A stretch of 64,000 nt of DNA from Cerrena zonata (GCA_038087015.1 JASBNA010000001.1:2294001-2358000); one strand, 5' to 3'; shown: positions 1 through 12,416, numbered from the stretch's first letter. Made by a program: numbers and translations. Notes: generated by a model from the letters alone, not told the origin.

Positions 1-762
1 GTTTTCGTAAAATTCGTAGTGGTGGTATGCAGCAAGGTGCTGAGCATCCGCGGACCAACATAGTACTAACGGGCACAGTCAGAACAATTTGTATGCTCGT
101 AAGCTCACGAGAGGACGTACAAGCATTGATGATTACGAAGGTTCCCGGGATGTATAGGGCCCACTTCTTTCGGCCAAAGAGAATATAAAATCTCCATGCT
201 AGCAGACCGTCCGAGCACAGACCCTGATATAAATGTCAGGAAAAAGCAAGAGGCCAGAAGAATCTCAGGATAGCTTACAGCAAAGGTCGTGGTGACACTA
301 AAATACACGTTGAGTAATGTCCTGAATGTCTGAGATTGACACGGCTTACTTTCCAATCACGATCAGAGGGATACCCCACTTGAAGAACTCGTTTTCGTTG
401 GGTTCGAGTATACGAGATCGGGCAAATTGTAAAGAACGTGCGATAAGGTGGGCGCAGAGATTACAAAACCTGGACCATAGTCAGCGCAATGCCAACATAA
501 CCGGACAACATGTAGGAGACGTACAGCACAATAGTCACAATACGGAGGCGTTTCGAAGAAACATCGGGCTTTCCGTGGGTGGCCCACAAAGCAAGAATGA
601 AAAGGGAGAAATAGATACCTAGAGTAGAGAGACGAATGGTTAGGGAAACGGACTCAGAGGAGGCAACCAAGTTCACATACCCCAAAGAGCGCAAAGGACT
701 GCTTGGACAATGCCAGTAATTTCAAGAATATGCCAAGCAGTTTCAACGGCAGTGGAATCCAT
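1..762 (-). CDS. Multi-pass membrane protein of unknown function (partial, runs off left edge)
   Basis: The ATG lies at 762-760 and exon 1 (681-762) encodes MDSTAVETAWHILEITG followed by a hydrophobic stretch. A 62-nt intron (619-680), a second of about 55 nt with GTACGT/CTGAC/CAG signals, and three more short introns give one continuous frame towards position 1. The product has several hydrophobic segments and the pieces ATHGKPDVSSKRLRI, NEFFKWGIPLIVIG, DGLLAWRFYILFGRKKWAL and AAYHHYEFYE. A membrane segment followed by an acidic-Gly / WR-Y / GRKKW loop is common in large, uncharacterised families of basidiomycete integral membrane proteins; I do not recognise a named family or function. The C-terminus is missing because the gene leaves the window. 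The continuous frame across five exons makes the coding call secure; the role is unknown. Confidence 0.7.
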
Positions 763-2230
763 AGCAAAAGATAAAATAAAGAGAAAGGTATTAGTGACCG
801 TGAAAGAAGGCGGCACCCGACCTTAGCCATAATGGACCAAACTCGCCTTATATCTGAATACCGCATAGTGGGCGCAGGGTAAGTTGGCGCGGCGTTGATA
901 GAGAAATGATTCACACCGTTATGTCCTATCTCTGAAATTTTCAGAAATATGGTAGGCTTTGTGGCGTCCGGAGCTATACATGCCTATTTCTACGGCTGCT
1001 TGGTAGCGGATGCAATTATGGGGTTGGAGACGAGGTGCCTGTTCCATCATGATGTTGATTTGTACCTAGATGTATGGTGAGTATGACTGTGTAATCATAT
1101 AACCAATTGAAGAAAGTGATCAAATATATAGCTTCAACAAATGTGATTGGCACACGAACCTTTAAGATTCTGAATATTGCAGATTGTTTCAGAATTCTAA
1201 TGATAAGAAGTTGCTGTGCGGAGCCGAGGGGTTTTATAACATAAAAGTAAGTTTCAATCATCTCGTGTGCAGATGTGCATACCCTTGCGATCAGAGACAA
1301 ATTGACGAGTACGCTGATCAATTTCGTGTTAGCCCGACGTTGCGCGACGCCACGCACATAGGGCGGTGTCTTTACCCTGCTCGTTGAAGATGACATCAGG
1401 TCAAGGACATGATACGAGTAAAGTTATGTTAGTACTAGTGATAGTGGGTACCTCCGGTCAGATCGAGACCCTTAAGAAACGTTGACAAGAGAGGAATGGA
1501 TTCACTGTTCCGATCAGTACTCAGGAGAAAAACAAAGCACATACCCTATGAGAGAGAGCATAGAGCCTTGGCAGGGATACATTTTCAAAGATACTTTGAT
1601 TCAAGCACACGAAACGAGTCCTGTGATAAGGAAATAGACACCAGGATGACATGGGGTCCATGCCCATACGATGGATTCGTTTATTCAGAACTCTGTGATG
1701 ATCACACATGAATCAAAGCTAAGAATTGATGTCGTCATCGTATGTAGGTGGTTTCGAGAAAGACAGAGGGCCCAACTCGGGAAGTGTCAAAAAGTATAGA
1801 ACCAGCAACTAACGGCGGAGTCCCTAAATACCGGAGTCAGGATGGGGCCCTGACAGTCTCGATCTGGGTACCAGAACAAACCGCCGACTACGCTTACGCG
1901 CTCAACGATAGTCCACATAGTCCCAAATGAAGCCATCCTTCTTGGCAGATAGGAGATGTATCGATGTTTACCATCGTCCAACTAATTGACTATTCCTGCC
2001 AAACCTTGAGAAACTATATCCATTCAAACGATTCGGTAACGAGGGACGTATTAAACTTATACTGATCATAGCTTTATCTGACAACTGTATGGGAAATCAT
2101 GCGTGTATACTTCCTATTATGACCCCAGTATGTGAAATAACGAGTATCCTTCCACGAGATATAATACATGTGATTGCAAGAAGTAACACATCATACGAAA
2201 CTACACAAACCCAAAGAAATCCAGGTACGA
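763..2230. other. Intergenic, no supported gene
   Basis: About 1.5 kb between the start of the membrane-protein gene and the stop of the P450 gene. ORFs here (for example 1016-1396 on the minus strand) have no recognisable motif, no plausible splice partners and no coding-like composition. No repeats or RNA genes were seen. Confidence 0.5.
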
Positions 2231-4589
2231 TCACGCCGATTTCACGAGCGAGACCTTCAGAGGCAACTGAGAATGATCACTTTCTCGCCCCAAGGTAGGG
2301 AACTGAATGCCGGCAGTGTTCCAGTAGATCTCCTCCTTTGGGAGCTCGAACTTCAGGTGTTCGACGAGGACGGAAAGCACGACCTCTGTTCCGAAATGTG
2401 TTAGACGTGCAGTGAAGATATGCAACGGGACGACGTACTCATTTCAAGTTGGGAGAATTTGAATCCGCTAGAACATTTCAGATGAGTACAAAATAAAGGG
2501 ATGACATAAAGCTCAAGACGTACATGCAAGCACGACCTCCACCCAAGAATGTCATTCTACAATCTTGTATCAGCATATCATCCTCTAGTGTAAGGACCAT
2601 GCATCTTACAAATTTGAGTATACTCCTGGTACACGAGCCTCAGTGACCGACTCCGGAAGAGGCTTAAGCCATCTCTCAGGTTTGTACACCTCGGCGTCTT
2701 CACCCCAAACCGCTGGATTGATATTAGAGGCCCAGATACCGATCATCAGGTCTGTGCCTGCGGGAACTGGGATCTCGTTGATTTCTTTACCGTCCTTGCC
2801 ACGGATAGGGGCAGATAGTGGCATGACAATGTCTTCTCGTGTCCTATAACAGGTGGGAAAGTCAGGCACGAGATCGTTGTGTGGAGAGAACTAGACGTAC
2901 TTTCGGTTCAGGGTAAGAGGTGGTGGGTATCTAAAAAAAGCTCTGTAAACTTCAGGCAGCATAGAGGAGGGTGGCACTTAACGTACAAACGGAGAGTCTC
3001 TCGGCATACTGCCTCCATGAAAGGGAGAGATACAAGTTCATCGTAAGGAATTTCTTCCCTGTCTCCACGTGCAGCGATGACTTCCTCGCGAAGTTTGTCT
3101 TGGACGTCTTGATGCTCAGCGAGCTTATTGAGGATACGAGCAAGAGCACCACTCGTGGTTTCCATAGCGGCAAAGATGAGCGTGCTGTGGAAAGGAACGT
3201 ATAAGTACAAGATATAAATGCAAGAGGTATGACTTACTTGATATGTCCAAGAAGCTCATTATCAGGCATCTTGTCCTCAGCAGACGCAGTCATTTGAGCC
3301 TTGACTATTCGTTGTTTAGCGAGAACCAGTCTGTAATGAAGATGAAATACATACGCAAAACACTCATGATATCCTTTCCCTGACCAATTTGTTCAGAAAC
3401 GGCTTGATCCCCTGCCGCGAGGGCAGCTCGCTTCGTATGAAGGATCTCTTTGGCTGTTGTATCAAGAGCTTCGCTGATTGTTGCCAGCTTTCGAACACGT
3501 TTATTGGGGAAACTCTCCACCACCCTTTTGCGGAAGGATGCAGACCCAATCCTAGAGAAGAACGGTATGAACCTCACCAAGAGGAACAACGGTGCGACGG
3601 TTGGTCTGAATATGCACGTTAGAGTTTGATTTCACCAGCATATTTTTGAAACAAGCTTAAACTTACACAAGTGACTTGATCAACTCTGCCAACGGGTTCA
3701 ATCCAGGTTCTTCGAGGCTATCGAACGACCATCCAAGTCCACCTTGACCCACAAGCTCAAGCGCGGTTCTCGTCATCCAATTAAGCATGTCAATTTCCTG
3801 ATCGCCGGTCTTTACCTGCTTTACAATGGCATCTCGGAGCTAGCGGCTCATAAGTAAGACAGAATGTATATTGCCTGAACCGAACTTGCTTACTTTGTGT
3901 GTGACTTGATAGAAGATTGGTGTCATGTATCGCATGTGGTTGATATTGAAGACTAGATCAAAAGTTCAATTTCGAGAATGTGGGGATCGAAATGTGACTG
4001 GGCACTGACCAGGGTTAAGAATCTTCCTTTGGTGACGATGTACGTCACCCAAAGAAGATAACAGACCATCTCCAAAGAATATACGGTTGAAACTATACCA
4101 GAGTTAGAAACTACATTTTTAGCAAATCATAGAACTCGAGTACGTACTCCATGAATAACGGCGACTCTTCATAGACATACTGATCCTTGACTATCACACT
4201 ATGGAGGGCCTTGGGATCAAACACATAGAGCATATTTTGCTATGAACACGAACATGTTAATCACATCATCTCATACGTAGCTCTGACAGACGTACCCCAA
4301 GCAACCCATGTATCCCAGTGACGGCCCCATATTTGTGAATGATCTCCCTATGGAAATCCCATGCATAGCGATTAAACAACTGGGGCAAATTACCTGTGCA
4401 ATACGTCAATTATAACAAACAACGATCATCGCAGAATACACCTGGACCCATACCGAAGAAATAGGAATTACGAGGAGGGCCAGGTAGATTAGCCAACGGC
4501 GAAGGAGCGATAAGACGGAGATAGATGGATCGGAGAGCCCATAAGGCTACCCCCAATACCCCAAGTTGTACACTCAACGACACCGCCAT
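2231..4589 (-). CDS. Cytochrome P450 monooxygenase
   Basis: A heme-thiolate monooxygenase expected to be anchored in the ER and to use electrons from P450 reductase. The start at 4589 gives a hydrophobic N-terminal anchor (MAVSLSVQLGVLGVALWALR) and then the proline hinge LPGPPRNSYFFGMGP. Visible landmarks in order are the I-helix AAMETTSGAL, the K-helix ExxR as ETLR, PERW, and the heme-binding loop FLGGGRACIG with the ligand Cys. The heme loop is assembled across two introns: a 53-nt one joins VPGVYSNL to MTFLGGG, and another splits ACI/GFKF. A third follows SQLEM before KVVLSVLVEHLKFELP. The stop is at 2231. There are at least ten short introns. All catalytic residues are present and I see no break. 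The CYP family and substrate cannot be assigned by eye; LPGPPRNSYFFG and ARVPGVYSNLMTFLGGG are typical of expanded agaricomycete P450 groups. Confidence 0.9.
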
Positions 4590-5273
4590 CAGTTAGTGTA
4601 GATCAGGGTCCGACGGACGGCAAAAGTGTATCTCGAGGGCGTAAAGTGTAAATCAGAGGTAGAGTTACGAAACGTCGGTCGAGGACGAGCGGGAAGTTAT
4701 GAGGCCTTGGTGCCTTCATATTTTGCAACCTATTCTCTCAGGGCAAACACATGGGTTGGAGTTGATATACGTGCACAAATGGTCCTACTTCTCTCACACA
4801 TGACACGCGTAAGGGGATCCGGAGACGGCTGCCTCCTGTGAACGCAGGATTCCGCGCCGGACGACGGAGACGATTGAATGTTGATTGTCGTGATGAGGAT
4901 TTGGTCATCGAAGAACCAGAACAGGCCTTGCAGATACAAGCCAGGCGTGCTATTCGGAATAGAAGGGGGTCTTCCAGGGACCGGAGCATCAGACATCCCC
5001 GGTTGCAATAGAAGCAGCATTCAAGCTGTCGTTCATGTGCCAGATAGAGTTTTTCAAAAACTAGGATCGTCTATACTCTAATCATGTTACTCGGGGTGCT
5101 CGGGTATATGTGGAGTGTGATGCGATAGTTGCTTACCCTTCAATACGCAAGTCTCAGCTTGTTTGGAGTCTACCTAAGAGAGTCTACTAGCCACGAATCA
5201 TGGTGTTGTTCTGAAACTACATTCGAAATCCACTGCAGGATTTTGGCGCGCTCTTTAAAATCAAAAATAATAC
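4590..5273. other. Intergenic upstream of P450 and tRNA-Pro
   Basis: Holds the presumed promoter of the minus-strand P450 gene and the 5' flank of tRNA-Pro. Short overlapping ORFs on both strands have no motif support. Nothing else seen. Confidence 0.5.
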
Positions 5274-5359
5274 GGCCCAATGGTCTAGAGGTAAGATACT
5301 TGCTTTGGGTTCGGTGAATCGTCTGCAAGGGATCCTGGGTTCGAATCCCAGTTGGGCCC
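5274..5359 (+). tRNA. tRNA-Pro(UGG) with a 14-nt intron
   Basis: The acceptor stem GGCCCAA (5274-5280) pairs with TTGGGCC (5352-5358), with discriminator C at 5359. The anticodon stem CTTGC/GCAAG (5299-5303 and 5325-5329) encloses a loop with anticodon TGG at 5306-5308. The extra 14 nt at 5310-5323 sit directly after position 37, the canonical site for eukaryotic nuclear tRNA introns. The T arm is CTGGG-TTCGAAT-CCCAG. It reads proline CCA (and by wobble CCN) codons and needs the tRNA splicing endonuclease. Confidence 0.95.
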
Positions 5360-5360
5360 C

Positions 5361-5365
5361 TTTTT
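5361..5365 (+). terminator. RNA polymerase III oligo-T terminator
   Basis: A run of five T starts two bases after the mature 3' end of tRNA-Pro, the usual Pol III termination signal. Confidence 0.7.
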
Positions 5366-5499
5366 GTCTCCTAAACAAGTGTCCACATCCCCGAATCCTT
5401 TCTCCTAGTCCTCGTATTTTATTGGCTAATTTCTGATTGAAAATACACGCTAGAACCTACAAGTACATTTTATACTTAACTCTTTAGACCTGATACAAT

Positions 5500-7533
5500 T
5501 TAGAGAGCTCCCGAACATACACCCTCCACCCAATCGACATCACTCCGAACGGTCGTGAGGTTCTTGTATCCATCCTTGGTGATCACCACGACATCTTCAA
5601 TCCGGACACCACCGACAGATTCGTAACGTGCGAGAACTTTGTGATCGATGTGCTTGGAATCGCGGACGGGTGCTAGGAGATGTGGGGAGAAGTAGATCCC
5701 AGGCTCAACGGTCTGACATGACATAAACAGAATGATGATTAGCCTAGTCCGTCAAGATCGAATATTCAATAGAGCGATGACGTACCACTACCATATTTTC
5801 TTCAAGCGGCAGCCTGAGACGCAGATACGTGTAGAAGTCAGAGTGTCCCAACTCCAAACCTTTCCCGATCGTTTCGTTGATTACGGGTTTGCTTGCGCTG
5901 GGAACATCGTGTACGTCCATTCCTAGAGAATGACCTACACCATGCGGGAAGAAAGCCGTGCTGACACCCGATGCAAGGATCGCTTCTTCGGAGTTCCAAG
6001 AGCCTGATCCTGGAGATGAGGGTGACTTGAAGATTCCAAGTTTCTGGAAACCTTTCACTAGAGTGCGATGACAGAGTAGTTGGATAGCGTCCCAGTGTAA
6101 ATCCGGTTTCAGTGCCTCCATCGAGAGCTAAAATGACGTCGGTAAGACATTCCGAACAAGATCGTGACGATGATGATACGAAGAGAATCGAGGATACCTT
6201 CTGCATCTCGAGAACTAGTTCGTAGATAGCTCGCGCTTCAGGGGTGAATTTGCCACCGTTACCCACGGGCATCGTTCTGGTGACTATAACAAAGATGAGG
6301 CATGAAGACTTCGACTAATCAATCATAGAGACTTACTATCAGAGGCGTAACAGTCCCATTCGCAACCAGCATCAATAAGCAGAACCTGGGGATGCAATTC
6401 CTTGGTGTGATCATGTTCTAAATCGTTATGATTGAGATGATCATGTTGACCAACAGGACCCCAAGCGAAATCTTTATCATTACAACAATAGTGCAGTGTT
6501 GATGCACGATTGGCACCAGCAACGATCGGCATGTAAGCTTGATGGACAGCCCTACAGAGATCTCTGTTAATAACATAGTAGAGAACAGAGGGAAGATTGG
6601 TTTACCCTTCTCTCCTGCACGAAGCAACGAACAGAGCTTCGGCTTCGGCTTCCTTCTGGATGAGCCATTCGCTGGGAAGAAGCGGACGTTCAACCCCGGC
6701 ACCTTTAGCTCTCTTGATTGCTCCAATCACACCCTGACCCAATACGCGCATAACGGTCTCATGCGCACGAGAGCTAATCTCGTTGGCCTTTTGAATAAGC
6801 GCAAGCTCAGCCTCGTCCTTCGTCAACCTCGCACGATGCAAGGCAGACAAGAGATATTCATCGGTGACCGGTACGTTCCTAGTGGCTGTCAGACCGATAT
6901 ATTGTTCCGGAAGGACTGGAAAGAGGGGTGAAGCCTTTGGTAGTGTGTGGAAGATGACGTCGGGGAATGCCTTGAGGATCTCGTGGATTGCATCGGGGAG
7001 AGCTGTTGGGTGGTCTACTTGGGTTACATCATGTATCTGTGCAGCAACCTCCTTCGTTGGAGGGGGGACGGACCACATGATATCCGCAGGTTCGATGGGT
7101 GGGACGAAGAGTTTGGATGATGGTTTCTGAGCGAGTGAAGTTCCATTCTGAAATGTCACTAGGAGGTAAGATGCCGGAATATTACATCCAGTCAGATAGT
7201 AGAAGTTTGATTCCTATGTTGAGTTGAAGGCAGTCGTCATCATGATCTCAATATCGAAACTTACCTGACGAAAGGTTATTTCCCGGTCGGTGTCGTTTCT
7301 GAATGGTGTTACAGACCCTGCGAGCAATGCGGCTTGGGGCTAAAGTCGAGGTAAGTCAAAGATTTACACGTCACGACGAGAGCTCCCATACCTTGTTTTG
7401 ATCGACTTCAGGCAAGAGCTCGATCAGCTTATTGAAAGTCTTGATTATATGCTTTTCCGCTATCACAACGCGATGATGTCATTCAACTACATCCAAATGA
7501 TGGACATCTAGGGTCAAGCTTACCGGGAAACAT
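5500..7533 (-). CDS. PEPD: Xaa-Pro dipeptidase (prolidase), M24B metallopeptidase
   Basis: Cleaves dipeptides with C-terminal proline or hydroxyproline and is normally cytosolic and dimanganese-dependent. The start at 7533 gives MFP, then an intron, then EKHIIKTFNKLIELLPE. The N-terminal aminopeptidase-P domain contains FRNDTDREITFRQ and SNFYYLTGCNIP. The pita-bread domain carries the full metal-ligand set: Asp in LLIDAG, Asp in YASDVTRTMPVG (split by an intron), His in GVGHSLGMDVHDVP, Glu in TVEPGIYF and Glu in GGVRIEDV. The stop is at 5500 after EGVCSGAL. About eight short introns are needed and no catalytic residue is missing. Just before the LLIDAG strand the ORF holds a His/Asp-rich stretch (GQHDHLNHNDLEHDH, near 6400-6460) that is not a standard family element. 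Family assignment is secure. Confidence 0.93.
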
Positions 7534-8788
7534 CGTGGAGAGTTTGTGTTGTATTTAAATAGCACACAGCTGGGATAGGTCTAATGTCGTGGTTGTAGAC
7601 TCAAGATAGTGGTTCATTAAGATGCTACACTCGGACCATGCGCATCGAGCATCCACGATCACACGATCGGGATCAATGGCCCTGAACATGGTACTATTTT
7701 AGCAATTCTTCAGGAACGAGCTATCGAAACTAATTATATACATTCAATACTTTTTGGGTATGATAGTTGAAAAGGCAACATCTAGATCATTTTCTGCAAG
7801 CAAATTTTTCTTATAACTGACAGCCTGCGAGATTTGTGGAGTAGACTTTCTGAAAGTAGATCAAGTAATCTTTTTAACATTTCCGTCCAGGGGTACAGTA
7901 CTCCTTCCAGTCTCCTCCGAGTTAGATGTCTGTCTAGAGTACGCCGCGCAGGGAGAAAGGGTTCTGACCCATGCGGCTAGGTAAATTTTCAAACCGACAC
8001 TTGCTAGGGAAACGAAGATGCGTGTAAGTGCAGGCATCTACTTACTCTATTTATATGAAACGGATGCGAAACATGTCAGTATTCTATCATAGCAGATCGA
8101 AACTGTGATAATCTGCCGAACTAGACAGTGTCACCCGAAGATAGGAGGATACGAACAGGATAGTCAAGCGGAGATGGATAGAACACGTTCGAAGCAGTTT
8201 AAAGTTGTGGGTGAGCACTCGAGCGTCATGACAACGGTCGACACCCGATTTCCCTACAACTAATACTTCTTGGCAAAATATTTGATGACATCATGACAAA
8301 GTGAGACATGTGTACTGCAGTATGCAAACAGATGCTGTCTGTATCAGGATTATAGCAAGGGTATGTGTACAAAAATAAATTCGCCGAGGGAGAGACAAGG
8401 AGATACACTGGGATGGGCGGGGACGGAAGAGATGTTGATGATGGCTATTACAACAAATGAGCGTTTAGAGACCGAAGACGGCCCCGTTGAGGAAGTCTGG
8501 ACTTTTTGGGGCAATTGGTCCGATGCGACGGGATCACTTCTGTATGAAATGAGTGCCATGGATGGGAACCGAAGCCTAACCTCTGGTTACAACTACCTCT
8601 CCGCATCCTCATTCTCGCCTGCCCTTCCAAATGCCCCTTGTTCTCTGACCTTTCTTCTACTCACAGTCTCATCGACTGCACCTTACACTCTTTTCTTTCC
8701 AACTCTGCAGGCTGTCTGTGCACAGCTGTACTTGACTTTCTTTACCAGTCCGACAATTTGGTTACTGCAAGATTTGCTATAGGCTACG
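7534..8788. other. Intergenic between divergent genes, no gene supported
   Basis: About 1.25 kb between the divergently transcribed prolidase and SDGGY-repeat genes, so it should hold both promoters. An open frame at 8363-8782 (+) lacks any motif and ends just before the downstream ATG. A C/T-rich stretch near 8590-8720 resembles the pyrimidine-rich leader often found before fungal start codons. Confidence 0.5.
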
Positions 8789-11512
8789 ATGAATACCGTG
8801 GTAAACTCCACCAGTCCCAGCCCGCGAAAACCTCGTGAACGCGAACGGCCTCTCGACCAGAGGGAATCCCTCCTACGTGCTTCTATCCTAGACACCGCGT
8901 TGGAATTGGGCGTGGGGTCTGGCAGCACAGTTGCCAATTGGATTTTCAACCCCGTGGAAGAAGTAGACGAAGATGAAGACGTGTGTGCTCTTGTTCCTTC
9001 ACATGCCCCTTCTAGCACTAAACTACTTCACAGAGTATGGTTTCACCAAGCTTGACGTATGCCTCTACTGCAACGTCTGAGGAATCCTCTTTCTCAAATT
9101 CACCATTTTCTCGCAGCCAGCCTGGTGCTGGAGCATCTCCTTTAGGTCCATATGCAGGGAAGGCTCTTAGCCCAGATGGCTTTGAATACTCAAATGGTCC
9201 TCTAAAAGCTAGAGCCCTTACCCCCGAGCCTCCCGGTAACCGTACGGTCCAGTTTGACCTCAGCGCAACGCCAGAACCTCGAGTACCTTCACCTCTTCCT
9301 CCGTTGCGTCCTCAGAAGCCCACCTAAGCTTCAGAAACCCCGACCCGATGGATACGATAGCGACGGTGGGTACATAAGCGACGGGTCCAAGCCGAAGAAA
9401 AAGGACAAGAAGAGCAAGAAGAAGAGTAAAGCCAACGGCGACGAGACTGAATATGAAAGTGACGGCGGTTACATGTCCGAATCTACTTCGAAGAAGAAAA
9501 AGGACAAGAAACGCAAGAAGGATAAAAGCAAGACGTCTGATCATCCTGGTACCGACTACGAGTCCGACACAGGATACATGAGTAGCCGTAGTCTGTCTTT
9601 TGGCAGGAAGAAGTCGAGCAAGAAGTCCTCTGCACCTGCAGATGGCGACGACTCTGATGGCGGGTACTTGTCCGAGACCTCCAAGAAGAAACGTTTCTTC
9701 CGCTTTCGCAAGAAACAAAGCTCTGATAGCCCTGTACCTGACGTCCCGCCTGTCCCTCAACTACCCATGATCCTCCCCATTGCCGACAGGTTCATCACGA
9801 GAGAAGATTCTCTTGATATTATGGATGCCGCTGACTATACAAGACAGACACCAACTCCCGCCTTCAGTGAACGGACCATCACGGACCGCGCCAGTGATGA
9901 ATTCTCATCGTCGAGGGAGTCGTCGTTCAGTATGGTGCTAGGATCCCCCAAGTCTCTCGTAAACCCGTTCAAGGATGCCGAATCCGTGCGTTCACCTAGT
10001 ATAGATGTGCTTGCTACTTTCCATCGTCGAGGAATACTGCCTGGGCAGTATCCCGGCGAACGTTCGCCAGGAACTAGCTCCCCATTATCTTCGAATCCCA
10101 CCTATGCGCAATCGCCGTCACAGTCGCAGACAGACCACAGTCCGGCTTCTTCACAATCTTCGTTCAAATTTCCTTCAGTCCCCAATCTTACGATCCCCAA
10201 ACCAAAGAGAAACCTCTCTATGAAACGAACTCCGCCCCAGATTAGTGCTCCTAATACGAGCGCATTGGTCGCCAAACATACTCCAGTACCATTAACTATT
10301 ACCCCGCCTACACCCGTTGCTCTCTCTATGCTTTCCGATAATCATGCTTTCCCGTCGTCTTCTCAGTCTGATCGTTCATCTTCTCCTTCGCCTCCGTTAT
10401 CCTCTAGAACACGAGATATCAAATCTCCATTTTCACCAGACCCAGCTAGCGTACAAGACCGCGAAGCAGATGTCCCTCATACGCCATCTGCTTACACCGA
10501 TAATATGTCTACCGCACCATCGACTCCTCAGCTTACGAGGTCATCAAGCCCTAATCCCGGTAACCAAGGACTTACGAGACCTAATGTCCTAGCTTATTAT
10601 GACCTCCCACCTCCAAGTCCCCCACCTTCAGGCCCACTACCTAGTCTACCTAGAGATGCATCCTCGAACGGCCCATTCGCTCGAGCACAAAATGCTACTT
10701 TACCTAGGAATGGCAGCCGGCCAGGAACTGCCGACAGCGTCCCAGAACGAGCTACTCCATCTCCTCTCCGACGGCTTCCTACAACCGGTAATACAACAGT
10801 CCCTTCATCGCCATATCAATCCCCGCCTTCCCGAGCTGTGCCAAATGCGCCTCCGATGAGTGCTCGGTCCCAACAATCATTCATGACGAACCAACGAGGG
10901 CGGGATGCACCTTTCCCTACCCAGCCTATCCTTCCTCGCGAAGAAGCTGCTCAACTAGTTCGTAGAACCTCTCGGACTGGTTTGAGAAAGCCACCGATGT
11001 CAGCCGACGCCGCCAATCGCAACCCGAGTAGCTTCAGACCCGTTGGTGGGCTAGATGTCAACTGGCAACCAAGGTCAGCTAGTGCGATGGATGTTAGAGA
11101 TCCTTCTCAAGATGCTAGATGGGAGGGCAGGAGATCTTGGAGCGAATACGACGATGAACATGGTGCGGGAGGGTCGAGGGCTTCGGGGGAGACTAGTGCC
11201 GAAGTGGATGCTGTGATTTCGATGCTGCGTGCGCACAAGAAGGATCTGGATGGTCGAGGGACACCATCTGCATCTGCGACCGGTGATAACCAAGATTCGC
11301 GGTCCACTCAGTATTATGATCTCAGTGACAACGATGATGAGGAGATCCGGTATAGTGTTTGGAGCGATTCGAAGAGTCGGGCGAGTATCTTGGATGACGA
11401 GAAGAGTGAGGATGTCAGGCAGAGATTCGTGAAGAGGGTTGAGGCGATGTATGGAAAGGAGATTGTTCCTCCCGTTCCTCAGCTATCCGCCCCACGGAGT
11501 GGGATGTTTTGA
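8789..11512 (+). CDS. Large disordered protein with SDGGY / poly-lysine repeats
   Basis: Three exons, 8789-8980, 9034-9282 and 9335-11512, keep one frame and give about 872 aa. The first intron has GTGTGT donor, CACTAAAC branch and CACAG acceptor; the second is 52 nt. The N-terminus is Ser/Pro-rich with an acidic EEVDEDED patch. Roughly residues 150-270 hold four imperfect repeats in which an acidic motif, YDSDGGYISDG, YESDGGYMSES, YESDTGYMSSR or DSDGGYLSET, is followed by a lysine-rich tract. The rest is dominated by Ser, Pro and Thr and looks disordered, ending in an acidic, more structured stretch (YSVWSDSKSRASILDDEKSE) and RFVKRVEAMYGKEIVPP. I recognise no enzyme domain. The alternating acidic-aromatic and basic pattern could mediate phosphorylation-dependent or nucleic-acid or membrane interactions, but this is only inference. 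Confidence 0.85.
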
Positions 11513-11709
11513 TTTTCTAGTCTTTTTTTCCTACGGTGTATCATCTTGCTCGTGGTGGATATTTTGTACCATTTCTTGTTATCATAAGGTTTTTTGATGC
11601 TACGGTCCCCTCTCCGACCCAATAAATAAACAGGATTCCTTTGAGGATGACATCAATCCGTGCACATCCAGCGTCCACTGTTTATAAAAGATTATTTACA
11701 TTACATATC

Positions 11710-11781
11710 TACGCCGAAGGGGAGTCGAACCCCTGCCGCTTGCTTGGAAGGCAAGCATGATAACCGCTTCACCATCGGCGT
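11710..11781 (-). tRNA. tRNA-Gly(UCC), copy 1
   Basis: Read on the minus strand, the acceptor ACGCCGA pairs with TCGGCGT and the discriminator A is at 11710. The anticodon stem CTTGC/GCAAG encloses CTTCCAA with anticodon TCC at 11748-11746. The T arm is AGGGG-TTCGACT-CCCCT. Length is 72 nt with no intron. It is nearly identical, in inverted orientation, to the tRNA-Gly at 24984-25055. Confidence 0.95.
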
Positions 11782-12044
11782 TTTGTGTATGCACAAACAA
11801 AAAGCTTTATGGTCATTATGAGCAGAGAGTATGCTATCTATCCACCTTGTATACACTTGTTCTATGCGGAACTAAAATGGTACAAGACCGGGCTTCACGC
11901 CCCAAGATCTCCATGTATTTCTCCGCAACTAGTTGTATCAGAACCAATCAAATTCACCCAATATATGGACAATGTCACACGGTCATCGTTCGTCGAGGCT
12001 GAGTATAAGCGCTCACTTAGTGTTTACTTACACTCACCTCAACC

Positions 12045-12416
12045 ATGGCGACTCTCACAGGGAAGCTCTTCTCGCCTTTAAGACAAACATATCGTTATCT
12101 GGTAAGCCTTTGTCCATTCTATGCATATGACTACTCCTGAAGTTTGTAACCTGATCAATGCTTCTATAGCAAAAGCAAGCACATGAACAACCTGTCATTT
12201 TCTACTCTTGCGTGATAGGCTTCGCAGGTCCTATCATGGTCATTACAGTTCCTCCGATACGCAAGAGGTTCGGGTGGAAACCTGCAGAACCCATTCCTAC
12301 GACATATCCCAGTATGTTTCAAGAAATTCCGATAGTCTCATTGTTGATGCGCTGAAACACCGTGTTTAGTTCCAAACCGACCACGTAGACCGCTGCAAGG
12401 TTATGAAGACGAGTAG
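12045..12416 (+). CDS. nuo9.5: NADH-ubiquinone oxidoreductase 9.5 kDa subunit (complex I)
   Basis: A small gene of three exons, 12045-12101, 12170-12311 and 12370-12416, all in phase, coding for 81 aa. The protein begins MATLTGKLFSPLRQTYRYLQ and carries one hydrophobic segment (VIFYSCVIGFAGPIMVITVPP), then the conserved fungal-style tail IRKRFGWKPAEPIPTTYPIPNRP and an acidic end (GYEDE). This is the layout of the Neurospora NUO9.5 accessory subunit family (NDUFA3-like), a single-pass subunit of the complex I membrane arm. The gene converges on the oxoprolinase gene with 259 bp between the two stops. Identification rests on remembered family features (the VPPIR and PIPxTYPIP segments) and on size, not a search. 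Confidence 0.8.

Noticed and set aside
1016..1396. 126-codon minus-strand ORF
   Set aside because: No motif, no signal or splice context, and a random-looking composition; overlaps another ORF on the opposite strand.
8363..8782. 139-codon plus-strand ORF just upstream of the SDGGY-repeat gene
   Set aside because: Residue composition looks random and C/T-rich DNA explains the open frame; no splice joins it to the gene at 8789.
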